64,000 nt of DNA from Rhodanobacter sp. (GTDB lineage: Bacteria > Pseudomonadota > Gammaproteobacteria > Xanthomonadales > Rhodanobacteraceae): positions 1 through 64,000 of the forward strand of contig SCRO01000093.1 of assembly GCA_004298505.1 (NCBI GenBank). The letters are read 5' to 3'. Positions 43,901-52,634 of the stretch are shown in pieces; position 1 is the first letter of the stretch; each line of letters starts with the position of its first letter. Made by a program: the position numbers and the translations under genes. The notes under the pieces are model-generated. The model searched no databases, was not told where the DNA came from, and saw only the letters and a list, made by a program, of their open reading frames with translations.

Positions 43901-44359
43901 GCTACGCAACATGGCGGTGAAGAGCCACGAACCATCGCGCTGTGGCGGATAGGCGTCGTCCCACACGAACGCCAGTCCGAATGCCGGCCACAGCCTCCAC
44001 AAGGACGCCAGCGCGAGCACCAGCGCCGCGGCCAGCAGTAGCGCGGCACTGAGGCTGGGCGCATGGCTCAGCTGCAGCATCGGCCACGCCACCAGCACGA
44101 ACACCAGCACGGTGTAGCCGGTGAACATCACCAGATGCGCGGCGCCACGGCGCAGTACCGTGCGGGTGAAGCGCGGTTCGGGATCGAAACCGATCGCGTG
44201 GCAGATCGCGGCCATGGTCAGCGAGTTGGCCAGCAGCAGCGGGATCAGGGTCAGCGGGTGGGTCACCAGTCTGGCCGCGGCGACGGCCAGCAGACCGGGA
44301 ATGAACCAGGCCAGCGCGTGCAGGAAGGGAGGGCGACGACGGGATTTGGGCTGGGTCAT
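40919..44359 (-). CDS. giant membrane-anchored ankyrin-repeat protein
   Basis: A 1146-residue protein. The first ~240 residues carry five or six hydrophobic helices with a WPAFGLAFVWDDAYPP loop. From residue ~275 to the end it is built almost wholly of ankyrin repeats (e.g. GITALLAATRDSWHGRTEAV, GNTPLHGAVLSADAGVAAML), around 20 units with some divergent stretches. The architecture is that of an inner-membrane scaffold with a large cytosolic binding surface, similar to AnkB-like proteins of Xanthomonadales. Partners are unknown. It is convergent with the antiporter gene. Confidence 0.88.
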   Translation of the reverse strand: MTQPKSRRRPPFLHALAWFIPGLLAVAAARLVTHPLTLIPLLLANSLTMAAICHAIGFDPEPRFTRTVLRRGAAHLVMFTGYTVLVFVLVAWPMLQLSHAPSLSAALLLAAALVLALASLWRLWPAFGLAFVWDDAYPPQRDGSWLFTAMLRSLAFSRHLSREERFCSQFLPAALCLLALAFGAIVLTGLIGMLPEEMRIAALAIYAVVVLPLACLVIANRTLRALLCEQHPPRRHSDANPAGNETLRPVLTGQERLAGTAEQAAALLTATRDGDIERALALLEVGADPGTAPTQDDRDQRPVLMLAALLPDTRLLRALIARGADVNRASGGITALLAATRDSWHGRTEAVLTLLANGADVLVTDADGNTPLHGAVLSADAGVAAMLLDAAAPIDALNQAGLSPLATACRAANWPLAKFLLERGAKACPPGAEPALVAAAAITDDDPAGVTLLLKHRAPVNAIDARKRHALLGAAAEGHEQIVRVLCEAGADINLADQHGSTALMEAARAGASGIVQQLAEANANALLRDQHGRDALLLACQSPRADGATVSALLTLGAEPKTPGSDGRSALDHATAAGRWDLVALLDPDTALPTNRTHDLLGDGADTPEHLLDALRFGHWAIVSAFAERVPTWPQAHLAQLYLDLATPGLGAARRWLLDHGLEAEARLEAPRIDAAETGEEATLLPPGRRLFDALLQQLPDATEAVEDLLQAGASPAGAGLLALALVQLGGAAQATVLPLNLLGRGADPFGPEGHGHTPLHLAASHAHGELLCALLAMGCDPNTRDCDQRTPLFAALEHGVAALPLVRSLIAHGADPEAADTHGETPLGLALEHPVLERWLNWRDWPLPHRELRAEDLPAAAAMGALGAVQRLLELGFAVDTRDKQGATALLRASGAGHREVAACLLEAGDDPTLPAHSGVTALVAAVTARREALVALLLQHGVAVDQRLPNEATALMVAAALGYPDIVEQLLEASAEVKAVDGAGRSALHAVAQFGFEHNDSLRARRLFDSLLKRGADINQADREGTTPLLLLLGAQRPPGSDGDATHLGALVPVLLDAGAKVEHADQRGVTALHACAMHAMLAPARVLLSRGADRQATDAFDRSAADVARQLGFVDIAHELGARTPAIPSVRQTLRQPAQPAD

Positions 44360-44440
44360 GGCGGCAGTATAGAAACCGTTGGCTGTGCAGACGGTAACCT
44401 GGTGTTAACGGCCGCACTTGTCGGCGTGCTGACCCGATCT

Positions 44441-44734
44441 CTATGCGTCACGGTCGTCGTGCAACTTGTGGTTGTAAGCGAGCTGATTGGCGGCGGCCAG
44501 CGTTTCCTGCGGCGGCAGCTGTAGGTGCCAGCCCTGCGCGCGCAGATGGTCGAGCACCTGCTGGGTGTTTTCCACTGGCAGGCTGCGCTGCGCGTCCAGG
44601 CGCACCTCCATCACGAAGCGCAACTCGCCCAGCATCAGTGCCAACGGCTCGGGCAGCGCGTCGAAGGCATCACGTTCGGCCAACCACAGGTACGTGTCGG
44701 CCTTGCGCTGACTGGCGTAGACGAAACATTGCAT
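44441..44734 (-). CDS. ycgL: YcgL domain protein
   Basis: A 97-residue protein of the YcgL family: MQCFVYASQRKADTYLWLAE, then PEPLALMLGELRFVMEVRL and GWHLQLPP. YcgL proteins are small conserved gammaproteobacterial proteins without an established reaction. ATG at 44734 matches family starts; the frame upstream of it is unlikely to be translated. Length is normal. Confidence 0.9.
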   Translation of the reverse strand: MQCFVYASQRKADTYLWLAERDAFDALPEPLALMLGELRFVMEVRLDAQRSLPVENTQQVLDHLRAQGWHLQLPPQETLAAANQLAYNHKLHDDRDA

Positions 44735-44816
44735 GACGATATCCGTCGTGGGCGCGTTGCCGGGAAACCGCGGCACAACGCGGAGGGTAGCAGGAGCGCG
44801 GGCTGGCCGCTTTGCC

Positions 44817-46229
44817 TCAACCGCGTTTCAACAGCAGATCGACTATTTTCCTGAAGCGCTTGCCGTACGGCGGGTTGAGCAGGCCGGCACTGTTGAAGCG
44901 GGCCTGGCGGAACACCGGTTTCATATGGCTGAATGTGCGGAAGCCCGCCTCGCCGTGGTAGCCGCCCATGCCGGAGGCACCGATACCGCCAAACGGCAAA
45001 CCGTGCTGGGCAATGTGCAACAGCGTGTCGTTGACGCTGACGCCACCGGCGATGGTGTGCGACAACACCGTGTCAATCAGCGCGCGATCGCGCTCGAATA
45101 CATACAGCGACAACGGGTGCGCACGCGCAGCCACGTAGTCGATCGCCTGATCGAACGTGTCATACGGCACCAGCGGCAGCAGCGGGCCGAAGATTTCCTC
45201 ACGCATGATCGCCATGTCGTCGCGCACGGCAGTCAGCAGTTGCGGCGCCAGACGGCGTTGGGCGTCGTCGTCGGCGGCGTCGGACAGCGGGTGCAACGTC
45301 GCGCCAGCCGCGCGCGCATCGTCGCGCAGCGTCACCAGACGTCGGTACTGGCGGTCGGAAATGATGCTGGCGTATTGCCCATGGTGTGCGAGCTGCGGAT
45401 ACATGCGCGCCACCGTGCGCTGGGCACCGGCGATGAAATCGTCGACTTGTGCGCGTGGCAGCAACACATAGTCGGGCGCGATGCAGGTTTGTCCGGCGTT
45501 GGCCAGCTTGCCGAACATGATGCGCTCCACGGCGCTGTCCAGGCGCGCGCCCGGGCCGATGATCGCCGGCGATTTGCCGCCCAGCTCCAGCGTGACCGGC
45601 GTCAGGTTGGCCGCCGCCGCGTGCATGACCTGGCGGCCGACTGCGGTGGAGCCGGTGAACAACAGGTGGTCGAAGGGGAGCGCCGAGAATGCCTGCGCCA
45701 CATCGGCATCGCCGGTGACCACGGCGATCTCGTCGGGTTTGAAGTACTTGCCGATCAGTTCGGCAAACAACGCCGAGAAGCGCGGCGTGAACTCGCTCAT
45801 CTTCACCATCGCGCGATTACCCGCTGCCAGCGCATCGATCAGCGGACCCGTGGCCAGGTATAGCGGGTAATTCCACGGCACGATGATGCCGATCACGCCG
45901 CGCGGTTGCGGTCGCAGCTCGACGTGCGCAGGCAGGAATGCCATCGCGGCCAGCCGTCGCGAAGGGCGCATCCAGCGGCGACCGTGGCGCAATGCGTGGC
46001 GCAGTGCCGACCGGCTCGGGAAGAGTTCCAGCAGGTTTGTTTCCTCGGCCGGCCGCTGGCCGAAGTCCGCGTTGATCGCGGCGGCGAAGGCGTCTCCCTG
46101 ATCGCGCAGCATCGCTTCCAGCGCACGCAGCCGCTGTGCGCGCGCTTCCCACGGCGGCAGCGGATCGGCGGCCTGCGCAAGGCGCATGCGTTGCAGTTGC
46201 TCGTTCAGCATGGTTGGATGATCCGTCAT
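44817..46229 (-). CDS. calB: coniferyl-aldehyde-type dehydrogenase
   Basis: A 470-residue NAD(P)-dependent aldehyde dehydrogenase of the coniferyl aldehyde / long-chain aldehyde group. GVIGIIVPWNYPLYLATGPL is the cofactor fold, FTGSTAVGRQVM the loop, TLELGGKSP carries the general base Glu, and Cys249 in NAGQTCIAPDY is the nucleophile. The C-terminal hydrophobic/basic tail is typical of membrane-associating fatty aldehyde dehydrogenases. ATG at 46229 was chosen over 46262. It lies downstream of the GMC operon, separated by a dispersed repeat. Confidence 0.9.
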   Translation of the reverse strand: MTDHPTMLNEQLQRMRLAQAADPLPPWEARAQRLRALEAMLRDQGDAFAAAINADFGQRPAEETNLLELFPSRSALRHALRHGRRWMRPSRRLAAMAFLPAHVELRPQPRGVIGIIVPWNYPLYLATGPLIDALAAGNRAMVKMSEFTPRFSALFAELIGKYFKPDEIAVVTGDADVAQAFSALPFDHLLFTGSTAVGRQVMHAAAANLTPVTLELGGKSPAIIGPGARLDSAVERIMFGKLANAGQTCIAPDYVLLPRAQVDDFIAGAQRTVARMYPQLAHHGQYASIISDRQYRRLVTLRDDARAAGATLHPLSDAADDDAQRRLAPQLLTAVRDDMAIMREEIFGPLLPLVPYDTFDQAIDYVAARAHPLSLYVFERDRALIDTVLSHTIAGGVSVNDTLLHIAQHGLPFGGIGASGMGGYHGEAGFRTFSHMKPVFRQARFNSAGLLNPPYGKRFRKIVDLLLKRG

Positions 46230-46346
46230 GGGTTGTTCAGAAGCTGGCGCGCAATTCGACATCGTGCGCTGCGTGCGCGCACGGCGCCAGCGCCTGCTTC
46301 GCGGTCAGCGGGTTGTAGCTTGGCAGCGGCTGGGCGAGCCCGTGCA

Positions 46347-46431
46347 GAGGGTCGGCAGGGATTCGTCCAAAAACAGGCAATCTCATCCGTAACCAACCGC
46401 CAACTCTGGGAAAATGGTCGTAGAGTGCTTG
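46347..46431 (+). repeat. dispersed 85-bp repeat, copy 1
   Basis: This begins GAGGGTCGGCAGGGATTCGT, continues through AATCTCATCCGTAACCAACC and ends GGTCGTAGAGTGCTTG. Copy 2 at 53145-53229 differs at only a few positions, and a partial inverted copy is at 54153-54189. It lies in the gap between the GMC and aldehyde dehydrogenase genes. No coding function is evident. Confidence 0.85.
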
Positions 46432-46499
46432 GAGCGCAGCGACCAAGGCCAGTTCTGCGTGGGAAGACATGCCGCTCATTGTCGGAAATGGCGCCGTCG

Positions 46500-48104
46500 T
46501 CACTTGGTTGATCTGCGGCATGTTGCCGAGGCCGGCACTTGGGCCATGATGTGTTCGGCGATCGCGGTGATGGTGAGCGAGGGATTGACGCCCGGATTGG
46601 CGGAAACGACCGAGCCATCGCACACCAGGGCGTTGCGGTAACCGAACAGGCGCCCGCTGGCATCGACGACGCCGGTGGCCGCATCGGCACCCATCATCGC
46701 GCCGCCCAGGATGTGCGCGGTGGAGGGGATGTCCAGCAGTTGTTCGGTGAGCAAGGTGAACGGCTTGCCGTTGATCTCCTGTGCATACAGCCGCGCCAGC
46801 TCTTCGGCGCGCGGGATATGTGCCTGCGGCGCCGGGCCGACGTCCAGCTCCGAGCGCAGGCGGCCCGTTCGCCCCAGCCGCAGGCGCAAGGTGGAGTCCA
46901 GATGTTGCATGAACAGCAGTACCTGGCTGCGCTGCGCCCAGTTGCCGACCGTGAAGATGCGCGCGTACTGGCGCGGGTGACGGGCCATCTCACGCAGCAT
47001 CCGGCCCAGCCGTACCCAGGCATTGCGTCCGTAGGCCATCGGCAACATGCCCAGCCGCCAGGTACCCGAACCCTTGCCGTAGCGCACGGGCTCCAGGTGG
47101 CTGTCCGGATCGGCGTGCAGCACGGAGCCGATCGCGATGCCCTGCGAGAAATCTTCGCGCTTGTCGGCGGTGGTGACGGCAATCAGGCACTCGTTGTTGG
47201 TGCGGATGTTGCAGCCCACCCGATCGGACAGATCCGGCATCGCACCGGCCTTCAGTTGCAGCAGCAGCTTGACGGTGCCCAGCACGCCGCCAGCGAACAC
47301 GATGCCGCCGGCTCGCAGCGTGCGTTGTCGAGGCTGCCAGCGGGTCGAGTCGCGCACCTGTACCTCGTAGCCGTCACGCCCCTGCGGCCCCAGCGGTCGC
47401 ACGTCGCGCACTTCGGTTTCGGCCAGGACTCGCGCGCCCAGGGCTTGCGCCAGGTACAGATAGTTCTTGTCCAGCGAGTTCTTCGCGTTGTGCCGGCAAC
47501 CGGTCATGCACGCGCCACAGTGCGTGCACGGCGCGCGTGCCGGGCCGGCGCCATCGAAGTAGGGATCGGCCACCGTTTGCCCCGCTTCGGCAGGTGTGCG
47601 GGCGAAAAAGATGCCGACTTTCGAGGGATGGAATTGCTCATCCCGACCAATCCGTCGGGCGACCCGCGCCAGCGCCTGATCACCGGGCCCGAGCTGCGGG
47701 TTGAAGCCCGCACCCAGCATCCGGTAGGCGGTGTCGTAATGCGGCTTCAACACGCTCGCCCAGTCATGCAACGAGGCCCAGCTGCCGGAGTGGAAGAAGG
47801 CCGGCTTGGGCACCGGCAGGGTCGCCGCATAGACCAGCGAACCACCGCCCACGCCGACCCCCGACAAGATGGAGATATGTCGCAGCACGGTCACCCGCAT
47901 GATGCCGGTGAGCTTGAGTGCCGGTAGCCAGAGCCAGCGTTTCAGGTTCCAGGTCGTGCGGGCGAAATCACCCTGGTCGTACCAGCGCCCTTTTTCGATG
48001 ACCAGCACCTTGTAGCCCTTTTGCGCCAGGCGCAGCGCGCTCACCGAGCCGCCGAAGCCGCTGCCGATCACGATGAAATCGTAGGTCGGGTCGATACTGC
48101 TCAT
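46500..48104 (-). CDS. GMC-family FAD oxidoreductase
   Basis: A 534-residue flavoenzyme. The dinucleotide fold is FIVIGSGFGGSVSALRLAQK, followed by GVGVGGGSLVYAATL. A cysteine-rich segment, CTHCGACMTGCRHNAKNSL, is characteristic of the cholesterol-oxidase-like / long-chain alcohol oxidase subgroup. The C-terminus has HILGGAMMGADAATGVVD and NPSLTITAIAEHI with the active-site region. It probably oxidises a long-chain or sterol-like alcohol. Its ATG overlaps the FGGY kinase stop by four bases. Confidence 0.9.
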   Translation of the reverse strand: MSSIDPTYDFIVIGSGFGGSVSALRLAQKGYKVLVIEKGRWYDQGDFARTTWNLKRWLWLPALKLTGIMRVTVLRHISILSGVGVGGGSLVYAATLPVPKPAFFHSGSWASLHDWASVLKPHYDTAYRMLGAGFNPQLGPGDQALARVARRIGRDEQFHPSKVGIFFARTPAEAGQTVADPYFDGAGPARAPCTHCGACMTGCRHNAKNSLDKNYLYLAQALGARVLAETEVRDVRPLGPQGRDGYEVQVRDSTRWQPRQRTLRAGGIVFAGGVLGTVKLLLQLKAGAMPDLSDRVGCNIRTNNECLIAVTTADKREDFSQGIAIGSVLHADPDSHLEPVRYGKGSGTWRLGMLPMAYGRNAWVRLGRMLREMARHPRQYARIFTVGNWAQRSQVLLFMQHLDSTLRLRLGRTGRLRSELDVGPAPQAHIPRAEELARLYAQEINGKPFTLLTEQLLDIPSTAHILGGAMMGADAATGVVDASGRLFGYRNALVCDGSVVSANPGVNPSLTITAIAEHIMAQVPASATCRRSTK

Positions 48105-49444
48105 GTCTTCGTGTGCGGTCGCTCGGCGGGGAGACCGAAGATGTCCGCCGTCAGCTGTATGATGCGGTCACTTTGTGAGCCACCGCCGCTGATCTTCAGG
48201 CCGCAGATCTTCACCCCGTTGCGTTTCTCCAGGCGTCCGGCCGCTTCACGCAAGGCGTAGGCGATGCCTTCGACGATGGCGCGGTACATGTGCGCGCGCG
48301 TATGCACGTCGCCGAAACCGATCATCGCGCCCTTCGCCTCGGGGCCTGGAATCTTCACGCCGGGATTCCAGAACGGCTGCAGGATCAGCCCCATGTTGCC
48401 CGCTGGCGTTTGCTCCAGCATTTTTTCGAACAGCACTTCAGGAGCCACGCCCTCGGCCTCGGCCTGAATGACCTCCTGGGTCGCAAACTGTTCCTTGAAC
48501 CAGTTGACCATCCAGTAACCGCGCTGGACCATGATCTCGCTGTTGTAGCCGCCGGGCGCCGCGGCCGGGTACGGCGGCACGAACGGGATCGGTTCGACGT
48601 AGCGGTTGTTGTAGGTGTTGATCGAGGCGGTGGTGCCGTAGCTAAGGCAGGCGATGTCGGGGGCGCCTGCGCCGGACGCCAGCACCTCGCACGCCTTGTC
48701 CGCGCCGGAGGCGATCACCTGCAGCCCCGCAGGGATGCCAGTCTGGGCAGCAGCCTCGGCGCTGAGCGGGCCCATGAGCTGCCCGGCCGGCACCAGTTCC
48801 GGCAATAGCTCGCGCCGAACCGCGAACAGCTTCCACTTGATGTCACCCGGTCGCGCCCACGTGTGGCGCTTGCTGTCGAACGGGACGTAACCCACTTGTG
48901 CGCCGACCGCATCGCACAGGCGGCCGGTCAGTTTGAAGTTGAGATAGCCCGACAGGAACAGGAAATGCCGGGTTTGCCGCCAGATCTCCGGTTCGTCGAC
49001 CGCCAGCCAGTTGCACTCGGCCTTGGACTGGAAGTAGCGGATCGATTTGCGTTGGCCGAGCAGGCGCAGTGCACCTTCCAGCCACCAGGGCAGCGGCGGA
49101 GGCCGCTGGGTGCGGCGCTGGTCCAGCCACACGATCGCCGGGCGCAGCGGCTGTTGGTGTTCATCCAGACACACGGTGACGGTGCGCTGGGTGGTCAGCG
49201 ACATCGCGACGAGGCGCTCTTTCAGCAGCGGATGCGCCTGCCACAATTGCTGGCAGGCTAGGCACAGATGGTTCCAGTAGTAGTCGCAGTCCTGCTCGGC
49301 CCAGCCCGGCTGGCGCGAGAAATACGGCTGGATGTGAACCTGCGTCTTGGCCACCAGCTCGCCACGCGGGTCGAACACCATGGCGCGCACGCTTTGCGTG
49401 CCGCAATCGATCGCCAGCAGCAGCGCTTCCCGTGGCCCACTCAT
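48101..49444 (-). CDS. FGGY-family carbohydrate kinase, C-terminally truncated
   Basis: A 447-residue kinase of the glycerol/xylulose kinase superfamily. The N-terminal ATPase lobe shows LLAIDCGTQSVRAMVFDPRG and QRTVTVCLDEHQQPLRPAIV. The C-terminal lobe shows ASGADKACEVLASGAG and ISGGGSQSDRIIQLTADIFG, the FGGY signature. It then stops at PAERPHTKT, whereas family members usually run ~60-80 residues further. The substrate is unassigned; the neighbours suggest glycerol or a glycerol derivative. ATG at 49444 overlaps the upstream stop by four bases. Confidence 0.82.
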   Translation of the reverse strand: MSGPREALLLAIDCGTQSVRAMVFDPRGELVAKTQVHIQPYFSRQPGWAEQDCDYYWNHLCLACQQLWQAHPLLKERLVAMSLTTQRTVTVCLDEHQQPLRPAIVWLDQRRTQRPPPLPWWLEGALRLLGQRKSIRYFQSKAECNWLAVDEPEIWRQTRHFLFLSGYLNFKLTGRLCDAVGAQVGYVPFDSKRHTWARPGDIKWKLFAVRRELLPELVPAGQLMGPLSAEAAAQTGIPAGLQVIASGADKACEVLASGAGAPDIACLSYGTTASINTYNNRYVEPIPFVPPYPAAAPGGYNSEIMVQRGYWMVNWFKEQFATQEVIQAEAEGVAPEVLFEKMLEQTPAGNMGLILQPFWNPGVKIPGPEAKGAMIGFGDVHTRAHMYRAIVEGIAYALREAAGRLEKRNGVKICGLKISGGGSQSDRIIQLTADIFGLPAERPHTKT

Positions 49445-51027
49445 GGCGACGGGGCCGCGGGTATGCCATGGCAACGTTCGATCAACTCACCGTAGCGCGC
49501 CACTTCGTCGCTCCATTGCCCATCGCTCCAGCGCAGTTCGTGTTGCACGATACCGGCCAGTCGGGGCAGTATTTCGGCGGCGCCATCACGCAACAGCAAG
49601 CCCAGCCGTGTGCGCCGCAGCAGCAGGTCGTCCAGATGCACCACCGCTTCGGCGCGGCAGGCCCAACGCAGTTCGGCCCAGCAGGTGGCGGTGTTGGCGA
49701 TGGGGGCCAGCTCGCCATCCAGTGCGCAGGCGCGGACATCCGCCGCGTCGGCGCCAAAGCGGGCGATCCAGCGCGCCGGCCACGCGTGCGGCAGGCCGCG
49801 CAGCGCTTCCGGCACGGCCGCGGCCGGCTGGGCGAGCACCGGCGCCGCGGCACTGGCATGTTTCAGCACAGCGACACGCTGGCCAGCCCGTTGCAACGCC
49901 TGCAAGGCGGTCGAGCGGAACGTGGTGAGCTTGCCGCCGGTCACGCTGATGAGGCCGTCCTCTTCGAGGATGAGATGTTCGCGCCCCTCCTCGGACGGCG
50001 CGACCGCATGCCCGGACGCTACCACCGGGCGCACGCCGGCATAGCTCGACACCACGTCGCCCTCGGCCAGGCCCAGTGTCGGAAACTCCGCCTGCAGTGC
50101 CTTGAGCAGGTAGTCGAGTTCGGCGTACGTGATACCGGGCTCGCGCGCCAGGTCCTCGTGATGATCCAGGTCGGTGGTACCAACCAGGGTCATGCCTTCC
50201 CACGGTAGCGCGAACACCGGCCGCCTGTCGTCTGGATGGAAGAACGCGACCGCCTGTGCCACAGGCAAGCGCCAGGCGGGCAGCAGCAGATGGCTGCCGC
50301 GCAAGGGACGCAGCTTGGGCGCGCGCCCCAGCGTGCCGCGCAAGCCGTCCGCCCACACGCCGGTGGCGTTGATCACGCAGCGGGCGCGCACGTCAAAACA
50401 CGTGCCGCTCAGCGCATCGCGCAGGGTTGCGCCGTGCACGCCCGTGCCATCACGCAGCAGCTCCGCGGCCGCCACATAGTTCAGCGTCAAGGCACCCAGG
50501 CCGCGCGCCTCGATCAGCAGCCGCAGCACCAGACGGGCGTCGTCGGTTTGCGCATCCAGATAGGACCAGCCGCCCTGCAGTCCTTGCGGGGCGAGCATCG
50601 GCAATTGCTGCAGCAGCGCTGCGGCGTCGAGCCACTGGCGCGAGCGCGCACCGGCCAAGGCGTCGTAGATCGCCAGGCCCACCCCGAGCGAGCGGCGGCC
50701 GCGCTTGTCGCCGTGGCGTACCGGCAATACAAAGCGCAACGGCGACACCAGACCATGGCTGTCGCGCAGCAGCGCCGTGCGCTCATGCACCGATTCGCGC
50801 AGCAGTCCGAACTCGCCCTGGGCCAGATAGCGCAGCCCGCCGTGCACGAGCTTGGATGAACGCGATGAGGTGCCGCTGGCAAAATCGTGTGCTTCGACCA
50901 GCGCCACTCGGGCGCCGACACGCGCCGCTTCCAGCGCGATGCCTGCGCCGGTGACGCCACCGCCGAGAACCAGCAGGTCGAGCGGCGGGTTACCGCGCAG
51001 CGTGGCGAGGTCGAGCGTGCGATTCAT
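49441..51027 (-). CDS. FAD-dependent glycerol-3-phosphate dehydrogenase
   Basis: A 528-residue GlpD-type enzyme that oxidises sn-glycerol-3-phosphate to DHAP and passes electrons to quinone. It shows the FAD fold DLLVLGGGVTGAGIALEAAR, the SSRSSKLVHGGLRYL motif, GVWADGLRG and TLVGTTDLDHHEDL, followed by the C-terminal cap domain. Length and motifs are complete. It overlaps the kinase gene downstream (ATGA) and the flavoprotein gene upstream (four bases), so it is part of one tight operon rather than a standard glp regulon. Confidence 0.9.
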   Translation of the reverse strand: MNRTLDLATLRGNPPLDLLVLGGGVTGAGIALEAARVGARVALVEAHDFASGTSSRSSKLVHGGLRYLAQGEFGLLRESVHERTALLRDSHGLVSPLRFVLPVRHGDKRGRRSLGVGLAIYDALAGARSRQWLDAAALLQQLPMLAPQGLQGGWSYLDAQTDDARLVLRLLIEARGLGALTLNYVAAAELLRDGTGVHGATLRDALSGTCFDVRARCVINATGVWADGLRGTLGRAPKLRPLRGSHLLLPAWRLPVAQAVAFFHPDDRRPVFALPWEGMTLVGTTDLDHHEDLAREPGITYAELDYLLKALQAEFPTLGLAEGDVVSSYAGVRPVVASGHAVAPSEEGREHLILEEDGLISVTGGKLTTFRSTALQALQRAGQRVAVLKHASAAAPVLAQPAAAVPEALRGLPHAWPARWIARFGADAADVRACALDGELAPIANTATCWAELRWACRAEAVVHLDDLLLRRTRLGLLLRDGAAEILPRLAGIVQHELRWSDGQWSDEVARYGELIERCHGIPAAPSP

Positions 51028-52634
51028 GGGCTGCGCGCCGGCAGCAGGTTGCCCGAATCCATCACCCCGTGCGGATCGAAGTGATCAAGCATGGCTTGCA
51101 GACCGCTCATGCCCACGTGGCCTTTTTCGGCAGCGAGGTAGCCGGCGTGATCCTTGCCCACGCCATGCTGATGGGAGATGGTGCCGCCATGTTGCACGAC
51201 CGCCGCGCTGACTGCGGCCTTGAGCGCCGTCCAGCGCGCCCACGCACCGTCGAAGTCACTGCCGATGCGGAACACGAAAGTGGAATAGACGCTGGACCCT
51301 TCGGCATAGACGTGCGACAGGTGCGTGTAGGCGTGGCAGCATTCGCCGTGCGCGGCGAGCGCCTCGCGCCCGGCCGCCTCCATCGCCTGCATCATGGCCG
51401 GCACGCGCGGCCAGTCGACGGCCGTCTCCATGGTGTCCACCGCGTAGCCCGCCGCCCAGAGTGCGTTGCGCAGATACACGCCCCGGAAACGGTTGGCCTG
51501 CCACTTCTTGCCCAGCACGGTGCCGGTGGACACGCCGCCGTGCTGGCGCACGATGCGGCCGGTCTGTGCGGCCATGGCGCGCACCTGGGCGCTCGAGCCG
51601 GTGAAGCCGAGCATCAAGAGCACCTTGTCCTGGTGGCAGCCACGCAGGGCCAGATAGCGTTCCAGCCAGCGGATTGCGCTTTCATGGCCGGCCAGACGCA
51701 GCGTCGTCAGCGTCTCCAGCGGGTTGGCCAGACGCAGCATCGACAAGCCCAGGCGAGCTTGCGCCAACGCGCGCGCGGCCGCTTCGCCGTGCGCCCAGCT
51801 GGGCAGAAAGATAGCGCTGAAATGCTCGCGGGCGGGCACCCGGCTTATCCGCACCGTGGCCTCGGTGAGCACACCCAGGCGGCCTTCCGAACCCAGCACC
51901 CATTCGCGCAGATCCGGCCCGGCGGCCGAGGCGGGGAACGTGGGCAGCTGCAGCGTGCCGGTCGGTGTCTCCAGCGTGCCGCCCGCGAACAGCGCTTCGA
52001 TGCGCCCGTAGCGCGCCGACTGCTGCCCCGACGAGCGCGTGGCGATCCAGCCACCCAGCGTCGCGTACTCGAAACTCTGCGGATAGTGGCCCAGCATCCA
52101 GCCCTGTGCGCGCAGTTGCGCCTCGAGGTCCGGCCCGGCCACACCGGCTTCGAAAGTGGCCAGTTGCGCCAGTGCATCCAGCCGCACCAAACGGCGCATG
52201 CGCTCCAGCATCACGGTCAGCATCGGCCGTCCGGAGCTTGGCGGGCGCAAGTGTCCGACGACGCTGGTGGCGCCGCCGCAAGGCACCATCACGGCCTGTA
52301 CCTGCTGCGCCCAGTCCAGCAGTTCGCGCACCTGGCCGCTACTCTCGGGCCACGCCACACCATCGGTCACCGCTCCGATGCGCCCAAAGCGCAAGCGCAG
52401 CCAATCCCCCAGACTGTGACCGAAGCTGGCGCGCAAGCGCGCCTGTGCATCGGTGCTGACCAGCGGATGCGCCGGCAAGCGCGAAGTCTGCCGCTGCACC
52501 TGCTCCAGCGCCGTGGTCAGTGCCACGTCCGTTGGTGGCGACGCGGCGCCGACATGGGCGCGCAAAAAATGGAGTGCGCCCGCATGCAGCGGTGCCTCGA
52601 CGCTGTCGTCACCCCAGCCGTTCCAGCGCCGCAT
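51024..52634 (-). CDS. FAD-binding oxidase, alkyl-DHAP-synthase-like
   Basis: A 536-residue flavoprotein of the FAD-binding_4 / FAD-oxidase C family. The PP-loop is PCGGATSVVGHLRPP; the FAD core has ATFEAGVAGPDLEAQLRAQG and HYPQSFEYATLGGWIATRSS; the C-terminal His pair is in ISHQHGVGKDHAGYLAAEKG. This pattern matches alkylglycerone-phosphate synthase, which exchanges an acyl for an alkyl group on DHAP. Together with the downstream glycerol-3-phosphate dehydrogenase it points to glycerol-ether or related lipid chemistry. It is the first gene of the operon. Confidence 0.85.
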   Translation of the reverse strand: MRRWNGWGDDSVEAPLHAGALHFLRAHVGAASPPTDVALTTALEQVQRQTSRLPAHPLVSTDAQARLRASFGHSLGDWLRLRFGRIGAVTDGVAWPESSGQVRELLDWAQQVQAVMVPCGGATSVVGHLRPPSSGRPMLTVMLERMRRLVRLDALAQLATFEAGVAGPDLEAQLRAQGWMLGHYPQSFEYATLGGWIATRSSGQQSARYGRIEALFAGGTLETPTGTLQLPTFPASAAGPDLREWVLGSEGRLGVLTEATVRISRVPAREHFSAIFLPSWAHGEAAARALAQARLGLSMLRLANPLETLTTLRLAGHESAIRWLERYLALRGCHQDKVLLMLGFTGSSAQVRAMAAQTGRIVRQHGGVSTGTVLGKKWQANRFRGVYLRNALWAAGYAVDTMETAVDWPRVPAMMQAMEAAGREALAAHGECCHAYTHLSHVYAEGSSVYSTFVFRIGSDFDGAWARWTALKAAVSAAVVQHGGTISHQHGVGKDHAGYLAAEKGHVGMSGLQAMLDHFDPHGVMDSGNLLPARSP

